Assembly (NCBI GenBank): GCA_016946835.1
Contig: JACVTC010000034.1
Span: forward strand, 634,001 to 683,500
Reading direction: 5' to 3'
Length of the DNA: 49,500 bases
Source of the DNA: Neocallimastix lanati (nom. inval.)
Lineage: Eukaryota; Neocallimastigomycota; Neocallimastigomycetes; Neocallimastigales; Neocallimastigaceae
Positions 14,169-27,639 of the stretch are shown piece by piece (within the stretch, counting starts at the first letter, position 1; each line of letters opens with the position of its first letter). A program made the translations under genes and the position numbers. The notes below the pieces were generated by a model. That model was not told where the DNA came from. It saw nothing but the letters and a program-made list of their open reading frames with translations, and did no database searches.

Positions 14169-14451
14169 CCAATTATATGAAAATATTTTTAAAAACTAAA
14201 TTATAAAATTTATAATTTTACATAATTAAAGTTATTTAAATTTTTATTATTGAAAGAAATATATTCTAAAAATTGAATATTAAAATATTTTTATTTTTAC
14301 TTATTTTATTTTTATTTATATAATATTTAAGATAATAGAGAAAATATTATTTATATTTAAATAATATAGATTTTAATATTAAATAATAAATAAAAATAAT
14401 TACAGCAATTATTACAAATAATTAGAAATATATATTAGAAATATTGAAATC

Positions 14452-17399
14452 ATGATTAAACCTTTTTTATTAGTGATACTAATTCTATTATATATTTGTA
14501 TGTCAATAATTAATATTTACCTATTATAAAAAATAGTTATATATAAATATTTATAGTAAAAAAAATTATCATTTTGATTATAATTATTTAAATATTTATT
14601 TTCTAATAATTTAACTTATTAAAGTATATGGATATGCAATTGATATTCGTTCAGTGGCATTTTCATATGTCGAAGATGATTTCTATAATACATTTGTTAA
14701 TAAATTTAATAAATACTCTCTTGAGAATAATTTAAATATTACTTTAATATTAAATTTATTTACGCCAAGTAATATCTCTGCTAATACAGTGGATTATGGC
14801 GATATGTTGGAAACAGTTTTAAAAAGAAAAAATAGAAAATTTGATATTTATTTTTTTGAATATATGTATAATAATAGATATGGACCATATCTTTTAGATT
14901 TAAAGGAATATTTACCAAAGAAACATATTGATTTGTATTCTAAGGGATTTGTTCCAAAAATAAGCACATTTAATAATAAATTGGTTTCATTAGTAATTTT
15001 TTTTTTCTTTTTTTTTTAAAAAATCTTAAAAAATTTATATTTCAAAACAATTAATAATATTATATTGTCATTTTATAATAATAATATTAATATTATATAA
15101 TATCAAAAAAAAATAATAATAAATAAATAAAAACAATTATATATAATAAGCCAATAAAAGTAGATTATAGTATTTTATATTCCAATACTAAATTGTTAGA
15201 CAAATATAATAAACCTGTTCCAGAAACATGGGATGAATTAATTGATACTAGTAAATATATCATGGAAAAGGAAAAGGAAAATGATTCAGAATTAATCTCA
15301 TTTAATGGTTTATTTGATGGTAAGATTTATTTTTAATAAATATATCATTTAATAAATACTAATATTTATATTGTTATTATTAAGATAAAAAAAAATAAGA
15401 AAAATGTACTTAATTTTAAGATAATTAATAATATAAATAAATAATAGATTCTGAAATAGGAACTTGTTCATTGTTTGAATATATATATTCTTTTAGAGAT
15501 TCAAATGATTCATCTTTTCCATCGTTTAATAATGAAACTGTTGTTAATGCAATAAAATATTTGAAAGACATGAAAGTAAAAATAGCATCTAGTAATATAT
15601 TAAATTAATAAATAATAATATATAAATATATATATAGATATATATAGATAAATGATGTATGCATATACTATATAAAAAAAAATTTTATATATATATTTTT
15701 TTTTTATATTTTCAATATACATAAAAATGTTATAGTTATAGAAATATATACATAGTTATAGACATAGATTTATATAGATATAAGATATATTAGATATAGA
15801 TATAGAAATATAAAATAATATATATATATATATATATATACCATAAAAAAAAAAAAAATACTAAATTTTTTCATTAATTTCTTTTATTCTTTTTTATTTT
15901 TATTATTATTGTTGTTGTTGTTGTTGTTGTTGTTATTATTAAATATATATGATATAATAATATGTTAATTAATAATAAAAGATGAACAATTTCAAAAAGA
16001 CAGCTTATTTACACTAGGAAAATTAAATGATGGAAAAGCATTATTTATTAAATATTGGAATATCACTCCAAATCCTGTTTATAAAAAGTCGATTATACCT
16101 GGAATTAAAAAAGGAATTTCAGGTTCAACAATAGGTGGCGAAAGTATAGGAATTGGTAGTGATATAGGAGATAAAAAAATAAATGCATCAATTAAAATAT
16201 TAGAATATATTACATCAAAAGAATTTAGAAAAAATTTTACTTTAGAAACTCGAGAATATTCAACTATTCCAAGTTTATATGATGATGATGATATATGTGA
16301 AGTAGTTGATTGTGAATTTATGAAAAGTATTCAATTTGTACCGAGAAAATTTCCTCCTGAATATTCATATGATGAATACTCCAGAAAATTTAGATCTTAC
16401 ATCTATAAATTTTTATATGGAGATACACCCATAAGAGAAGCATTGAATGAATTTGATTATTTAAATAAATTTTATTCCATAACAATTTCTGATACAGTAG
16501 GAAAATATTATGCATTTATTTTATTGTTCATTGTAGCAATTATGATTGGTTCACTAGTATTACCATTAAAATCAGATTTTAGAAAATATTATAGGATTTT
16601 ATATCCTGATTTTTGGATATTTTCGATTTTTGGAACTTTTCTTATGTTAGGATCATGTCATGTTGGTTTTGGATCTGTCACGGTAATAAAATGTCATTTA
16701 AGAATATTATTCTTTTCTTTTGGTGTTTCATTTAATATAGTTCCATATATTTGTATGTTAAGTAAATCAATTTATTTAAAAAGTAAACTATGGGAAAAGA
16801 TAAAGAGAAATAGTTATTTTATTTTAGCATGTGTTCTTTTAATTGATAATTTATTATATTTATTAATATTAATGAATCCTTTTACTATTAGTAAAAAAAT
16901 GACAAAAAGTGGGAGAAATTATGAAATATGTAGAGTAATGGGCGGTATTAATGCATTAATTTTCTATATCATAATGATATTTGAATCATTAATTGTTATC
17001 ACAACATTATATTTAGCATATATTAAACGAAATGATGAACATTTAAAAAATGATTTAAGATTTTTAATAATTTCATTGTATACAACACTTCTCAGTATAA
17101 TTCTTATTATTTTAATGGATATTGTAAATATTAATGATTATGTTACTAAATTTATTCTATTTGAAGTATTTTATACTGTTCTTTCAACTTCAAATCATTT
17201 CATCTTTTTCGTTATAAGACCAATTTGGCTTTATAATAAAAAAGTTGATGAAGATCATGAATATATGAAAGCTTTCCGTACAAGTGCAGTAGTTGTTTTG
17301 AATAGTAGTAATCAAAAAACAAATTCAAGAGCATCTAATTCACAGTATGTAAAGTCTTCTATAATAAAAAATCAGTCTCATACAAATATAATAATATAA
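14452..17399 (+). CDS. Receptor copy 2: solute-binding ectodomain fused to class C 7TM GPCR (5 exons)
   Basis: Reconstructed exons are 14452-14497, 14625-14992, 15151-15319, 15448-15591 and 15982-17399. All introns are GT-AG with phases 1, 0, 1, 1, giving 714 aa without an internal stop. The N-terminus is a signal peptide (MIKPFLLVILILLYIL). Residues 17-350 look like a bacterial ABC-type extracellular solute-binding protein: KRKNRKFDIYFFEYMY, VPETWDELI (PETWDEL at 162-168), GKALFIKYW (260-268), GISGSTIGG (287-295) and SLYDDDD. Seven hydrophobic helices follow at about 418-438, 452-471, 481-503, 521-540, 568-591, 602-623 and 634-655, with Cys480 at the top of TM3 and Cys559 in ECL2, the conserved class C disulfide pair. 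The tail is short and Ser/Asn-rich. It is probably a plasma-membrane nutrient or sugar sensor; the ligand is unknown. Fusions of this type are known in anaerobic fungi. Intron 4 contains a GTT repeat. Confidence 0.85.
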
Positions 17400-17515
17400 T
17401 AATAAATCCTTAAACTAATACTTATTCCATTTCAAAAAAATAAATTAAATTCTTAATCAAATACATTTAATTTAAAAATAGAAATAATAAATTTTATAGA
17501 ACTGATAAATAATGT

Positions 17516-17561
<46 letters not shown>

Positions 17562-17833
17562 TGAAATAATAAAATAAATATTAAAAATAAAAGGTAAATA
17601 AATATTATTATTCAAGTTAATTTAAAAATAATAATTATAAGTGAACATATATATATTAAGTTCATTTCTAGCTACAAATTAAAATAAAATAGAGTAATTT
17701 TTAAAATAATTTGTACTCTTTAAATTATCATTACTAGAAAATTATTTTTTTTTAAAAATACAATAAAATACTATATATATTTTATTATAAAAAAAAATCT
17801 CTTATATTCATTTTTAATTTTAATTAAATAAAT

Positions 17834-17874
<41 letters not shown>

Positions 17875-18207
17875 ATATATATATATATATACATATATAA
17901 ATCTTATATTAAAAATAACCATTAGTATTGAATTTTTAACAAATTTAATAGTATAATATGGATGAAATAAACTAGTTATTAAACTAGAATTTATTATATT
18001 TTATTATTGATTTTTTGTCTCTATTTTATAAATTTTTAATATATGATTTGTAATATAAAAGATAAAATAATAGAATTATATAAAAATATTATTTAAATGT
18101 ATATAACAAGAGGCCAGGTTTGAACCAGTAACAAATAGAATATAATTGTTTAGTAATTTATCATATATATATTTGATAAAATTTAATTTCCTTAAATAAT
18201 AAAATGC

Positions 18208-18244
<37 letters not shown>

Positions 18245-19463
18245 TAATAATAAAAATTGAAGAACCTTTAAAGTTATATTATATTATAAATTTAATAACA
18301 CATTTAAAGTATCAAATTGATACTTCGAGTTTAATTATACTATTTATAATTCTTTTAGCCAAAACTAAACTTTAAATTTCTAATAACTTAATAATAAAAA
18401 TAATTATAAAGCAAACCTCTTAATAATTATAATAATTTATTAATATTTTAATAATTTATAATAACTTTTATTAATATTAATATATTCTATTACTCTTATT
18501 AATATTTCATCAATAATTTATATTAAAATTTATTGAATTTATAATAAATTATAATGTCTTATCAATATTTTATATAATAAATCCTAATAATAATTACTTT
18601 TATAATAAATCTTTAGTATATATTTTATAATAAATATTTTTTTAATATCCTATATAAATATTCTTATTAGTAAATTTAATATATTAACTCCCTAAATAAT
18701 ACTTTTAATAATATAATAATAATTACTTTAACAACTTTACTGTTTTAATCATATTTTCCCATTTTCCCACACATTGGACGTTCCCATCACACATTAAAAT
18801 CCTTGCAAATACAGAAATGTTTCTTTCTGTATAATTTAAATAAATAAATTAAAATACTGAGGTAGTCACACACTTCCATATAGGCGGAATTGTCCCTACT
18901 GGACGGCCTTACTGAGTGTTCAGCATTTGAGTCCCTGACGTGTATATTATTGCTGAGAATTTTTCTAGAACTTTTTCTCGGAGTGCTTCTCTAGTTCTTA
19001 ACTTCCCTTTGAAGGTAGTCCAATATAACCTAACCCATGGATATATGTACTAGATCATTTATCAAATGCATAAACGTCGGAAAGATAACAATTTAATAAA
19101 ATACATCTATATTACAAGTAGAATATATATTTACATGGAAACATGAAATCATGTACCTATATGCTAGTAATTACCTCATAAATATATTAAATTAAAGTAC
19201 TAGATCAACACTCCCAGGCCCACAATCAATACAGTATCTTTTCTAATAATAATATATATCAGGGGAGGGGATATATTACTTGTAACCCTAACTACCATAT
19301 TCAGTAAAAACCTCTTATGAGAAAAACCTGGAAAACGATTATAGGGCAGGATCGAACCAGGAACTTTATGTATTCTAGCCCACAGAACAACCAGGATAGA
19401 ACCTGGTTCTAAAATAATAGATGAATAAATGAATTATAATAATTAGAATAGTAAATTTTATTA

Positions 19464-19508
<45 letters not shown>

Positions 19509-20572
19509 CATAACTCAAACCGTGACCTTCCTTTTTTAACAATTAGAATCAAATAATAATTAATTATAATAATAAAATAAGTATTAATAATAACTGAGAT
19601 TAATGTAATAATAAATTAATAATTATTAACTAAAGATTCATGTAACATAAATAGAAAATAATTCTCTTTCGTTTATAGAAGTGAACAATAATTTTGAATT
19701 TAAGAATAATAATAATAATTAAAATGATTAATTATAAAAAAAAGAATAATATTTATTCTTAATTTTATTGTTTCAAATTGAAAAAGAAAAAATAATAGTT
19801 ATATAGTAAAAAAAATTTTTTTATTAATCAGAATATACCAGTGTTCTACTCATCATACTCATTATACTTATTAAATTTTAATATTTTACCAATTAAAATA
19901 TTAAAAACTTTTCAGTTTTAATAATAATCAAATTTTATTGTAATAATCCTAAATAACAAAAAATGCTAATAATAACATAATATCAAAATTTTTATTAATA
20001 ATATTAGGGAAAAGATTAATGATACATTTCAATATTTTTATAATTTATTGCAATTATTTGCTTTTATTTATTTATTTTAATTAATTAATTATTTTTTTAT
20101 TTATTTATTATATATATTTTTTATTTATTTAGTTATTTAGTTATTTAGTAATATATTAATACATGTATTTATTATGTATATTTAAAAATCTAATTTTATG
20201 ATATTAAAAAAAAAATTTGAATCTATTTTTGAATTATTAATGGATATTTTTAAAAATAATTTTAATTTCAAATATTCCTTTAAAACATATAAAAGAAAAC
20301 TAATATTTAATATAAGCCAAGATAAATCTTAATATTTATTATTACAATGAATAATTTTAAATCAAAATATTTATTGGTATGAATTAATATTTTAAAAAGG
20401 TTTCTAAAATATTTCTATAATAATAATTATTCATTTTTACTATTTTTACTTTTATTTTAATATATATTATTATTATTTATTTATTTTTACTTTATTATTT
20501 ATTTAATATATGTTAGTATTTTAAAAGTTTTATTATGAAAAAGAATTATAATAAACTAAATTATTTATATAT

Positions 20573-20606
<34 letters not shown>

Positions 20607-20878
20607 TCATATATTTCTCGTAATTAAAGTTTATTAAATTTTAATAATTATAAAAAATATATTTTAAAGTTTTGAATATTTTAATATTTTTATCTTTCCT
20701 TTTTTATTTTTTATTTTTTATTTTTTATTTTTTATTTTTTTTTTTTTTTTTATTTTTTTTTTATATAATTTTTAAGATAACTGAGAAAATATTATCAATA
20801 TTTAAATAAATATTAAATAAGAATAATTACAGTAATGATTACAAAGAATTAGTAATATATATAAGAAATATTGATATC
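17400..20878. other. Spacer between receptor copies 2 and 3
   Basis: There is no protein-coding gene. It holds shared receptor 3' flank up to about 17520, long poly-A runs (17517-17558, 17841-17870, 18209-18241, 19464-19504, 20580-20604), a small Pol III B-box-like motif at about 18112-18134, a G+C-richer island at 18750-19420 (listed separately), and, from about 20610, sequence homologous to the 5' flank of copy 2 (from about 14220). Confidence 0.7.
18750..19420 (-). other. G+C-richer island with Pol III B-box, possible SINE
   Basis: This stretch stands out from the surrounding DNA by its balanced base composition and lack of homopolymers. On the minus strand, cctggttcgatcctgccc (about 19347-19364) fits the Pol III B-box consensus GGTTCGANTCC. 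It is preceded upstream by tggttgttctgtgggctaga, which is a weak A-box. A second B-box-like motif (ggttcaaacctgg, minus strand) lies at 18117-18130. Both would fit a tRNA-derived SINE, but I could not define ends, a tail or target-site duplications. No protein frame of note was seen. Confidence 0.4.
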
Positions 20879-21873
20879 ATGGTTAAACATTTTTTATTAG
20901 CGATACTAATTCTATTACATATTTGTATGTTTATAATAAATATTTATCTATTTTAAAAAATAATGATATATAAATTTTTATAGTTTTATAAAAAAAAATT
21001 GTATTTTTAATTATAATTATTTTAATATTTATTTTTTAATATTTTAACTTAATAAAGTATATGGATATACCATTGATATTCGTTCAGTGGCTTATTCATA
21101 TTTCGAAGATGATATCTATAGTTCATTTGTTAATAAATTTAATAAATATTCTATAGAGAATAATTTAAATATTACTTTAACATTAAATTTATTTACACCT
21201 AGTAATTTCTCTGCTAATACAGTAGATTATGGGGATTTGTTGGAAACAATTCTAAAAAGAAAAAATAGAAAATATGATATTTATTTTTTTGAATATATGT
21301 ATAATAATAGATATGGACCATATTTTATAGATTTAAAGGAATATTTACCTAAGGAACATATTGATTTGTATTCTACGGGATTTGCTCCAGAAATAGGCAC
21401 TTTTGAAAATAAATTAGTTTCATTAGTAATTTTTTTTTTTTTTTTTATAAATCTTAAAAAATATATATAATTGTGAACATTTAATAAATCTATATTCCAT
21501 ATTATTATAAATATTATTAATTTTATAAAACATCAAAAAATTATAAACAATTAATAAAATTATATTCTATTTTATTACAATTAATACCAATATTATAAAA
21601 ACATCATAAAATGATAAACAATTTCATTGAAAATAAGCCTATAATAATAAATTATAGCGTTTTATATTCCAATACTAAACTATTAGAAAAATATAATAAG
21701 CCTGTTCCAGAAACATGGGATGAATTAATTGATACTAGTAAATATATAATGGAAAAAGAGAAGGAAATTGATCCAGAATTAATTTCATTTAATGGTTTAT
21801 TTGATGGTAGGGTTTATTTTTAATAAATATATCATTTAATAAATATATATATTTAGATTGTTATTATTGGAAA

Positions 21874-21905
<32 letters not shown>

Positions 21906-23775
21906 TAAGAAAAATGTAATGTAATTAATTTTAAGATAATTAATAATATAAATAAATGATAGATTCTGAAATGGGAACTTGTTCACTGTTTGAATACATA
22001 TATTCTTGTAGAGATTCAATTGATTCACCCTTTCCATCGTTTAATAATGATACTGTTGCTAATGCATTTAAATATTTGAAAGACATGAAAGAAAAAATAG
22101 CATCAAGTACTACATTTATATAAATAAATAATAATAATAATCATTATTATTAAAATAATAATTATTTCATGAAAAATGAAAATAATGATAATAGAATTAA
22201 TATATATATATATATATATATATTTAAAATATGATGAAAAAAAATTATATTAAATATATTTTATTATTTAATTTATTTTCATTATTATCTAATATTTTTT
22301 TTTATAATAATATATATAAATAATAATAAATTATTAAACAAATAATAAAAGATGAACAGTTTAAAGAAAGTACGTTATATACACTTGAAAAATTAAATGA
22401 TGGAAAAGCATTATTTGTTAAATATTGGAATATCACTCCAAATCCTGTTTATAAAAAGTCGATTATACCTGGAATTAAAAGAGGAATTTCAGGTTCCACA
22501 ATAGGTGGCGAAAGTATAGGAATTGGTAGTGATATAGGAGATAAAAAAATAAATGCATCAATTAAAATATTAGAATATATTACATCAAAAGAATTTAGAA
22601 AAAATTTTACTTTAGAAACTCGAGAATATTCAACTATTCCAAGTTTATATGATGATGATGATATATGTGAAGTAGTTGATTGTGAATTTATGAAAAGTAT
22701 TCAATTTGTACCAAGAAAATTTCCTCCTGAATATTCATATGATGAATACTCCAGAAAATTTAGATCTTACATCTATAAATTTTTATATGGAGATACACCC
22801 ATAAGAGAAGCATTGAATGAATTTGATTATTTAAATAAATTTTATTCCATAACAATTTCTGATACAGTAGGAAAATATTATGCATTTATTTTATTGTTCA
22901 TTGTAGCAATTATGATTGGTTCACTAGTATTACCATTAAAATCAGATTTTAGAAAATATTATAGGATTTTATATCCTGATTTTTGGATATTTTCGATTTT
23001 TGGAACTTTTCTTATGTTAGGATCATGTCATGTTGGTTTTGGATCTGTCACGGTAATAAAATGTCATTTAAGAGTATTATTCTTTTCTTTTGGTGTTTCA
23101 TTTAATATAGTTCCATATATTTGTATGTTAAGTAAATCAATTCATTTAAAAAATAAACTATGGAAAAAGATAAAGAGAAATAGTTATTTTATTTTAGCAT
23201 GTGTTCTTTTAATTGATAATTTATTATATTGGTTAATATTAATGAATCCTTTTACTATTAGTAAAAAAATGACAAAAAGTGGGAGAAATTATGAGAGGTG
23301 TAGAGCGGTGGTTGGTATTAATGTGATAGCTTTTTATATCATAATGATATTTGAATCATTAATTGTTATCACAACATTATATTTAGCATATATTAAACGA
23401 AATGATGAACATTTAAAAAATGATTTAAGATTTTTAATAATTTCATTGTATACAACACTTCTCAGTATAATTCTTATTGTTTTAATGGATATTGTTAATA
23501 TTAATGATTATGTTACTAAATTTATTCTATTTGAAGTATTTTATACTGTTCTTTCAACTTCAAATCATTTCATCTTTTTCGTTATAAGACCAATTTGGCT
23601 TTATAATAAAAAAGTTGATGAAGATCATGAATATATGAAAGCTTTCCGTTCAAGTGCAATAGTTGTTTTGAATAGTAGTAATCAAAAAACAAATTCAAGA
23701 GCATCTAATTCACAGTATGTAAAGTCTTCCATAATAAATAATCATTCCAATACAAATATACAATTAAATCCTTAA
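20879..23775 (+). CDS. Receptor copy 3: solute-binding ectodomain fused to class C 7TM GPCR (5 exons)
   Basis: Exons are 20879-20924, 21058-21425, 21638-21806, 21963-22106 and 22352-23775. Lengths of exons 1-4 and intron phases (1, 0, 1, 1) equal those of copy 2, giving 716 aa. The signal peptide is MVKHFLLAILILLHIL. The solute-binding domain shows DIYFFEYMYNNRYGPY, VPETWDELI, GKALFVKYW and GISGSTIGG. The seven TM helices are as in copy 2, including IKCHLRVLFFSFGVSFN at TM3 and NHFIFFVIRPIWL at TM7, with the TM3 and ECL2 cysteines kept. Exon 5 is nearly identical to copy 2 except for a patch at ECL2/TM5, while exon 2 differs at 19 of about 114 residues by my count. The last residues differ from copy 2 (HSNTNIQLNP). 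Its likely role is a cell-surface chemosensor signalling through heterotrimeric G proteins; the ligand is unknown. Confidence 0.85.
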
Positions 23776-24111
23776 ACTAATACTTATTCCATTTCAAAAA
23801 AAATCAAATAAATTCTTAATCAAATACATTTAATTTAAAAATAGAAATCATAATTTTTTTTAATAGTAATATAATAATAATATAATAATATAATAATATA
23901 TAATATTAAAAATTTTCAAAATTGTATTATTTAGACTATCATTTCAGGAATAATGATCCTCATTAAAATTATTCATAATAATTTTTTCTAATAATAATAA
24001 CTATAATAATCATTACAACAATAATATAAATTAAAAAACTAAAATATATATATATTTATTAAAGACTATTTTTATAAAAATTAAAAACAATAAAAATAAA
24101 AAATAAAAAAT

Positions 24112-24161
<50 letters not shown>

Positions 24162-24235
24162 AAATAAAAAATAAAAAATAAAAAATATAAAATATAAAAT
24201 AAAAAATAAAAAATAAAAAATAAAAAATAAAAAAT

Positions 24236-24272
<37 letters not shown>

Positions 24273-24826
24273 AAATATAAAATATAAAATATAAAATATA
24301 TATATATATATATAAAAATGTTAATAATAGAAACTGAAGAAACTATTAAGTTATGTAACAAATTAAATTTAATGATCCAATTATTAATATCGAAATGATA
24401 TTTAAACCTTTATTATTATAATTTTATAATAACTAATTTTCTATTAATTTTTTTTTTTTTTTTTAGTTGTTAAAAAAAAAAAAAAAGAAAAAACAATTCT
24501 ATATAAGTTAATATTTTATTTTATTATTATTTAATTATAAATATAAAAAAATAAAATCAAGAAAAAAAAATCTTTATAAATAAACTTTTTATTTTATTAT
24601 TTTAAAATTATGTATATAATAGAATTGGGATATTTTAAAAAAAAAATATATATATACATATATATATATAATAATAATAATATTTATAGAAAAAGTACTA
24701 GAGAAACTATGTATATGAAAAGAAGATTTTATATAATTTATTTATTTATTTATTTATTATTATTTTCTTGAAAAATAATAATAAAAATTAAAATTATATT
24801 TTCATATCATTTTCTATTAAAACTTC

Positions 24827-24858
<32 letters not shown>

Positions 24859-25300
24859 TAAAAAATAAATAATAAATTAAAAAAATATTTAAAAAAATAA
24901 AAAAAAAAAAATAAAAAAATAAAAAAATAAAAAAATAAAAAAAATAAAAAATAAAAATAAAAATAAAAAAAATAAAAAAAATAAAAAAAAGTTGAAATTT
25001 TAAATAATATAAATTCGCTATTTTTATCAATAAATAATTTCCTAATAATTTCCTAATAAATGTATAAATAATTAATAACTAATTTAATTCCTTTTAAAAG
25101 AAAAAAGAGTCTCATTTGTACTCTTAACATTTTCATAAGAGCCTTAATAAAATATTATAAAATATCTCTAATAAAATGAAATATTGATTATAAATAAAAT
25201 ATAAAATTATTTGATTATAGCATAAAATTATTTTTATTAAACACGACATTTTTATAATATTAATTTTTCAATTTAAATTTTATTAAATGAATGACTTTTT
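23776..25300. other. Gene-free spacer of A-rich simple repeats
   Basis: After about 80 bases of shared receptor 3' flank there is only low-complexity DNA: an (AAAAAT)n-type array with some AAATAT units at about 24085-24310, poly-A near 24827-24855, and a second AAAAAAT-rich array at 24880-24990. Long minus-strand open frames here read as poly-Phe/Ile/Leu/Tyr and are repeat artefacts. Confidence 0.8.
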
Positions 25301-26347
25301 CAAAAAGGTAGTACGTATAATTGGACTTTATTTTAGACAATAGAATAGTTATTGGTAAAAAAGAAGAAATTAATAAAATCTTCAATAAAATATTTAAAAA
25401 TAGATTCAAAATTTTCAAAATCAGGACCAATAGATTATTGTTTAACTATTAAAGTCTAAAATAAAAATTAAACATACGCACTTTCACAAACACAATTTAT
25501 TGAAAATATTTTAAAAAACATTAAATATCAATAATAAAAAAAAAAAAAAAAAAAAAAAAAAACATGAAATATCAATAATAAAAAAAAAATTAAGAAAGAC
25601 CCCATGTGTTGATGACAATACAAAAATTAGAAAATAATCAACCATTCAATAAAACTAAATAAAAGAAAATGCAATTAATATGTTGATTTATTTATTTAAT
25701 TGTACCAGACCAAACATGACATTTTCAGCAAAATAAGCAACTAAAAAATTCAGAAAATCCAACAATATCTGACTGGCACGAAGCAATAGCACACTTTTTT
25801 TCATTATTTATAAAACACTAAAAATTATAAAATAAAGCATGATGGCAGAGTTGACATTGTACGTTACACAGTTTCAAGACTTTCACTGTCGATGTTACTG
25901 ACAGAAAATCTAATTTCAGGAAATCTAATTTTAATGGGAAATAATCCAATATCTTGGACTTCTAAGAAACCGAATAGTCAGTAGTCGCCACACCAACAGC
26001 TGAAGCTGAATATGACAATGCATCAATATTCATCAATAGATATCAAAAAATTATTAATAATAACTAGAAATTTTTTATATTAATTATTTAAATTGAATAA
26101 ACCACTAACATTATTCACAGATAATAATGCATGGAAAATGGAGAATTAAATCCAAAATTAAAACATATTTCAATTAAATAATCATTTTAATTCAGATCAT
26201 ATTGAGAAAACTTTTAATCAAATTAAAATATATCAGTACTGACAAAATGCCAGATAACTCATCTACAAAATACATTAATGATATTAAAATAAGTACCTCT
26301 ACAAATCAAATTTTCATTTCAGATAGAAAACTGATTTGAGGGGGAGC
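25300..26347 (+). mobile_element. Ty1/Copia RT C-terminus and RNase H remnant
   Basis: On the plus strand the decayed frames read IVIGKKEEINKIFNKIFKNR (about 25345-25405; end of the Copia RT, where a VDD motif is degraded), then QTQFIENILKNI (about 25488-25523), then RNase H: NPISWTSKK (about 25943-25970), a PTAEAEYDNASIF-like AEAEY motif (about 25993-26030), LFTDNNAW (about 26110-26135) and LKHISIK (about 26158-26180). A G-rich polypurine tract (gaggggga-gcgttaaa, about 26337-26352) follows, as expected before a 3' LTR. Several stops and a poly-A run (25538-25562) interrupt it. The element is dead. Confidence 0.75.
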
Positions 26348-26501
26348 GTTAAAATATTAATCATTCATTATTTTATTTACCATCATTAGTTAAATCACTA
26401 CTATATATATATGACCATTTGTTATTGATGAGGCAACTAAATCATTAAAATTAGATGTTAAAGATACATGATTTAATATACGTAATTCATTACCTTTATA
26501 A

Positions 26502-26714
26502 TTATTTAACGATTTCTATAGGTTCTTGTTCAATAAAAGATGATGAAGGTTCTTTTTCCTTTTTGTTTTTTATAATTTTCTCTCTATAAATGTCTTCTTC
26601 ATCGTCACTGTCTCTACCTCTTTTTCGTTGAATTGAAGATTGTGGTGGAACGAGAATTCGTTGTTGTTCTTCATTATTTTGTGTACTTGTAAAAACCGGA
26701 GGTTCATCATTCAA
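26502..26714 (-). pseudogene. Small minus-strand charged ORF, probably the C-terminal scrap of a decayed gene
   Basis: A 70-aa open frame rich in Glu, Lys, Asp and Ser (IQRKRGRDSDDEEDIYREKI), with better codon variety than its surroundings. The frame continues upstream without a start into EASFYELKK-like sequence, and further upstream (26850-27110) other frames show protein-like stretches such as TAYNDRTVILCYNYINKS. I do not recognise a domain. Because MULE transposase sequence lies upstream on the same strand (27640-27965), this may be the disordered C-terminal tail of that element's protein. It could also be an unrelated dead gene. Confidence 0.4.
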
Positions 26715-27639
26715 ATGTTGATCATTTGAATATAATTCTTTCTTTTTTTTTTTTTTAATTCATAAAAAGAAGCTTCGTTTGGGATAATAACACCATGAAC
26801 CTTTTATAAGTTTTATTAGAGATTACTAATTTCCAAAAGTATTTTGAACCCAGTAATTTTTTTTATCAGATTTATTTATGTAATTATAGCAAAGAATAAC
26901 TGTTCTGTCGTTGTAAGCAGTAATTTTCTTTGTTTTCTTTTGTAACTCCAGTATATAATTTGTTATCTCATGTTTTTAATACAATAAAGAAAATGAAATA
27001 ACCACTTTGTGATGATATATGTATAGAATTACCTGTTCAAGTTTTTCCTTTTTGTTGTTGGTAATTCCAACTATTAATTGGAATATGTTTTTTTACAAAT
27101 TTAAAATAATGCTTTTATTATTTTTTATTATATATTTACAGCAAAATTAATTTTTTCAATAACCATTTTTTATTAAACACAAAAAATTAAAAATTAAGGT
27201 AATTTTTATTTATTTATTTATTTTTTATTTATTTAAAAATTATTTTTAAATGAATTAATGAGACTCTGTGTTTTTACAAATATTAAACCCCTCCTGGAAC
27301 TTGTTTTTTAAGTGACACTAAGACACAAGTGAAAGGATATTTAATAATGATAGAAAAAAAATTTAGAGAAATTAATTAAACACAAAAGTGAAAAAAAAAA
27401 GACGGATAATATGTCAATGTTAACTTTTTTTTAAAACCATTATGAATTTTTAATTAAGAATAATATAAAACTATTAATAATAATTTTGTATGACAGAATT
27501 TAGATAAACTTTTTCATTTGATCATTACTCTGTCATTTATTACAAATGAGTATTTGTAATATTATATATAAATTAGTTAAAACATTTAAACCATAACTCT
27601 AACAATATCATTTCTATATTCTATTATCAATAAATTTTG

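Noticed and set aside
14654-15019. Separate gene of 121 codons
   Set aside because: It is exon 2 of receptor copy 2 read on into the intron; the splice donor at 14993 and shared phases in all copies support the five-exon model.
24059-25030. Long minus-strand frames rich in Phe, Ile and Tyr
   Set aside because: They come from AAAAAT-type repeats read backwards and have no protein-like composition.
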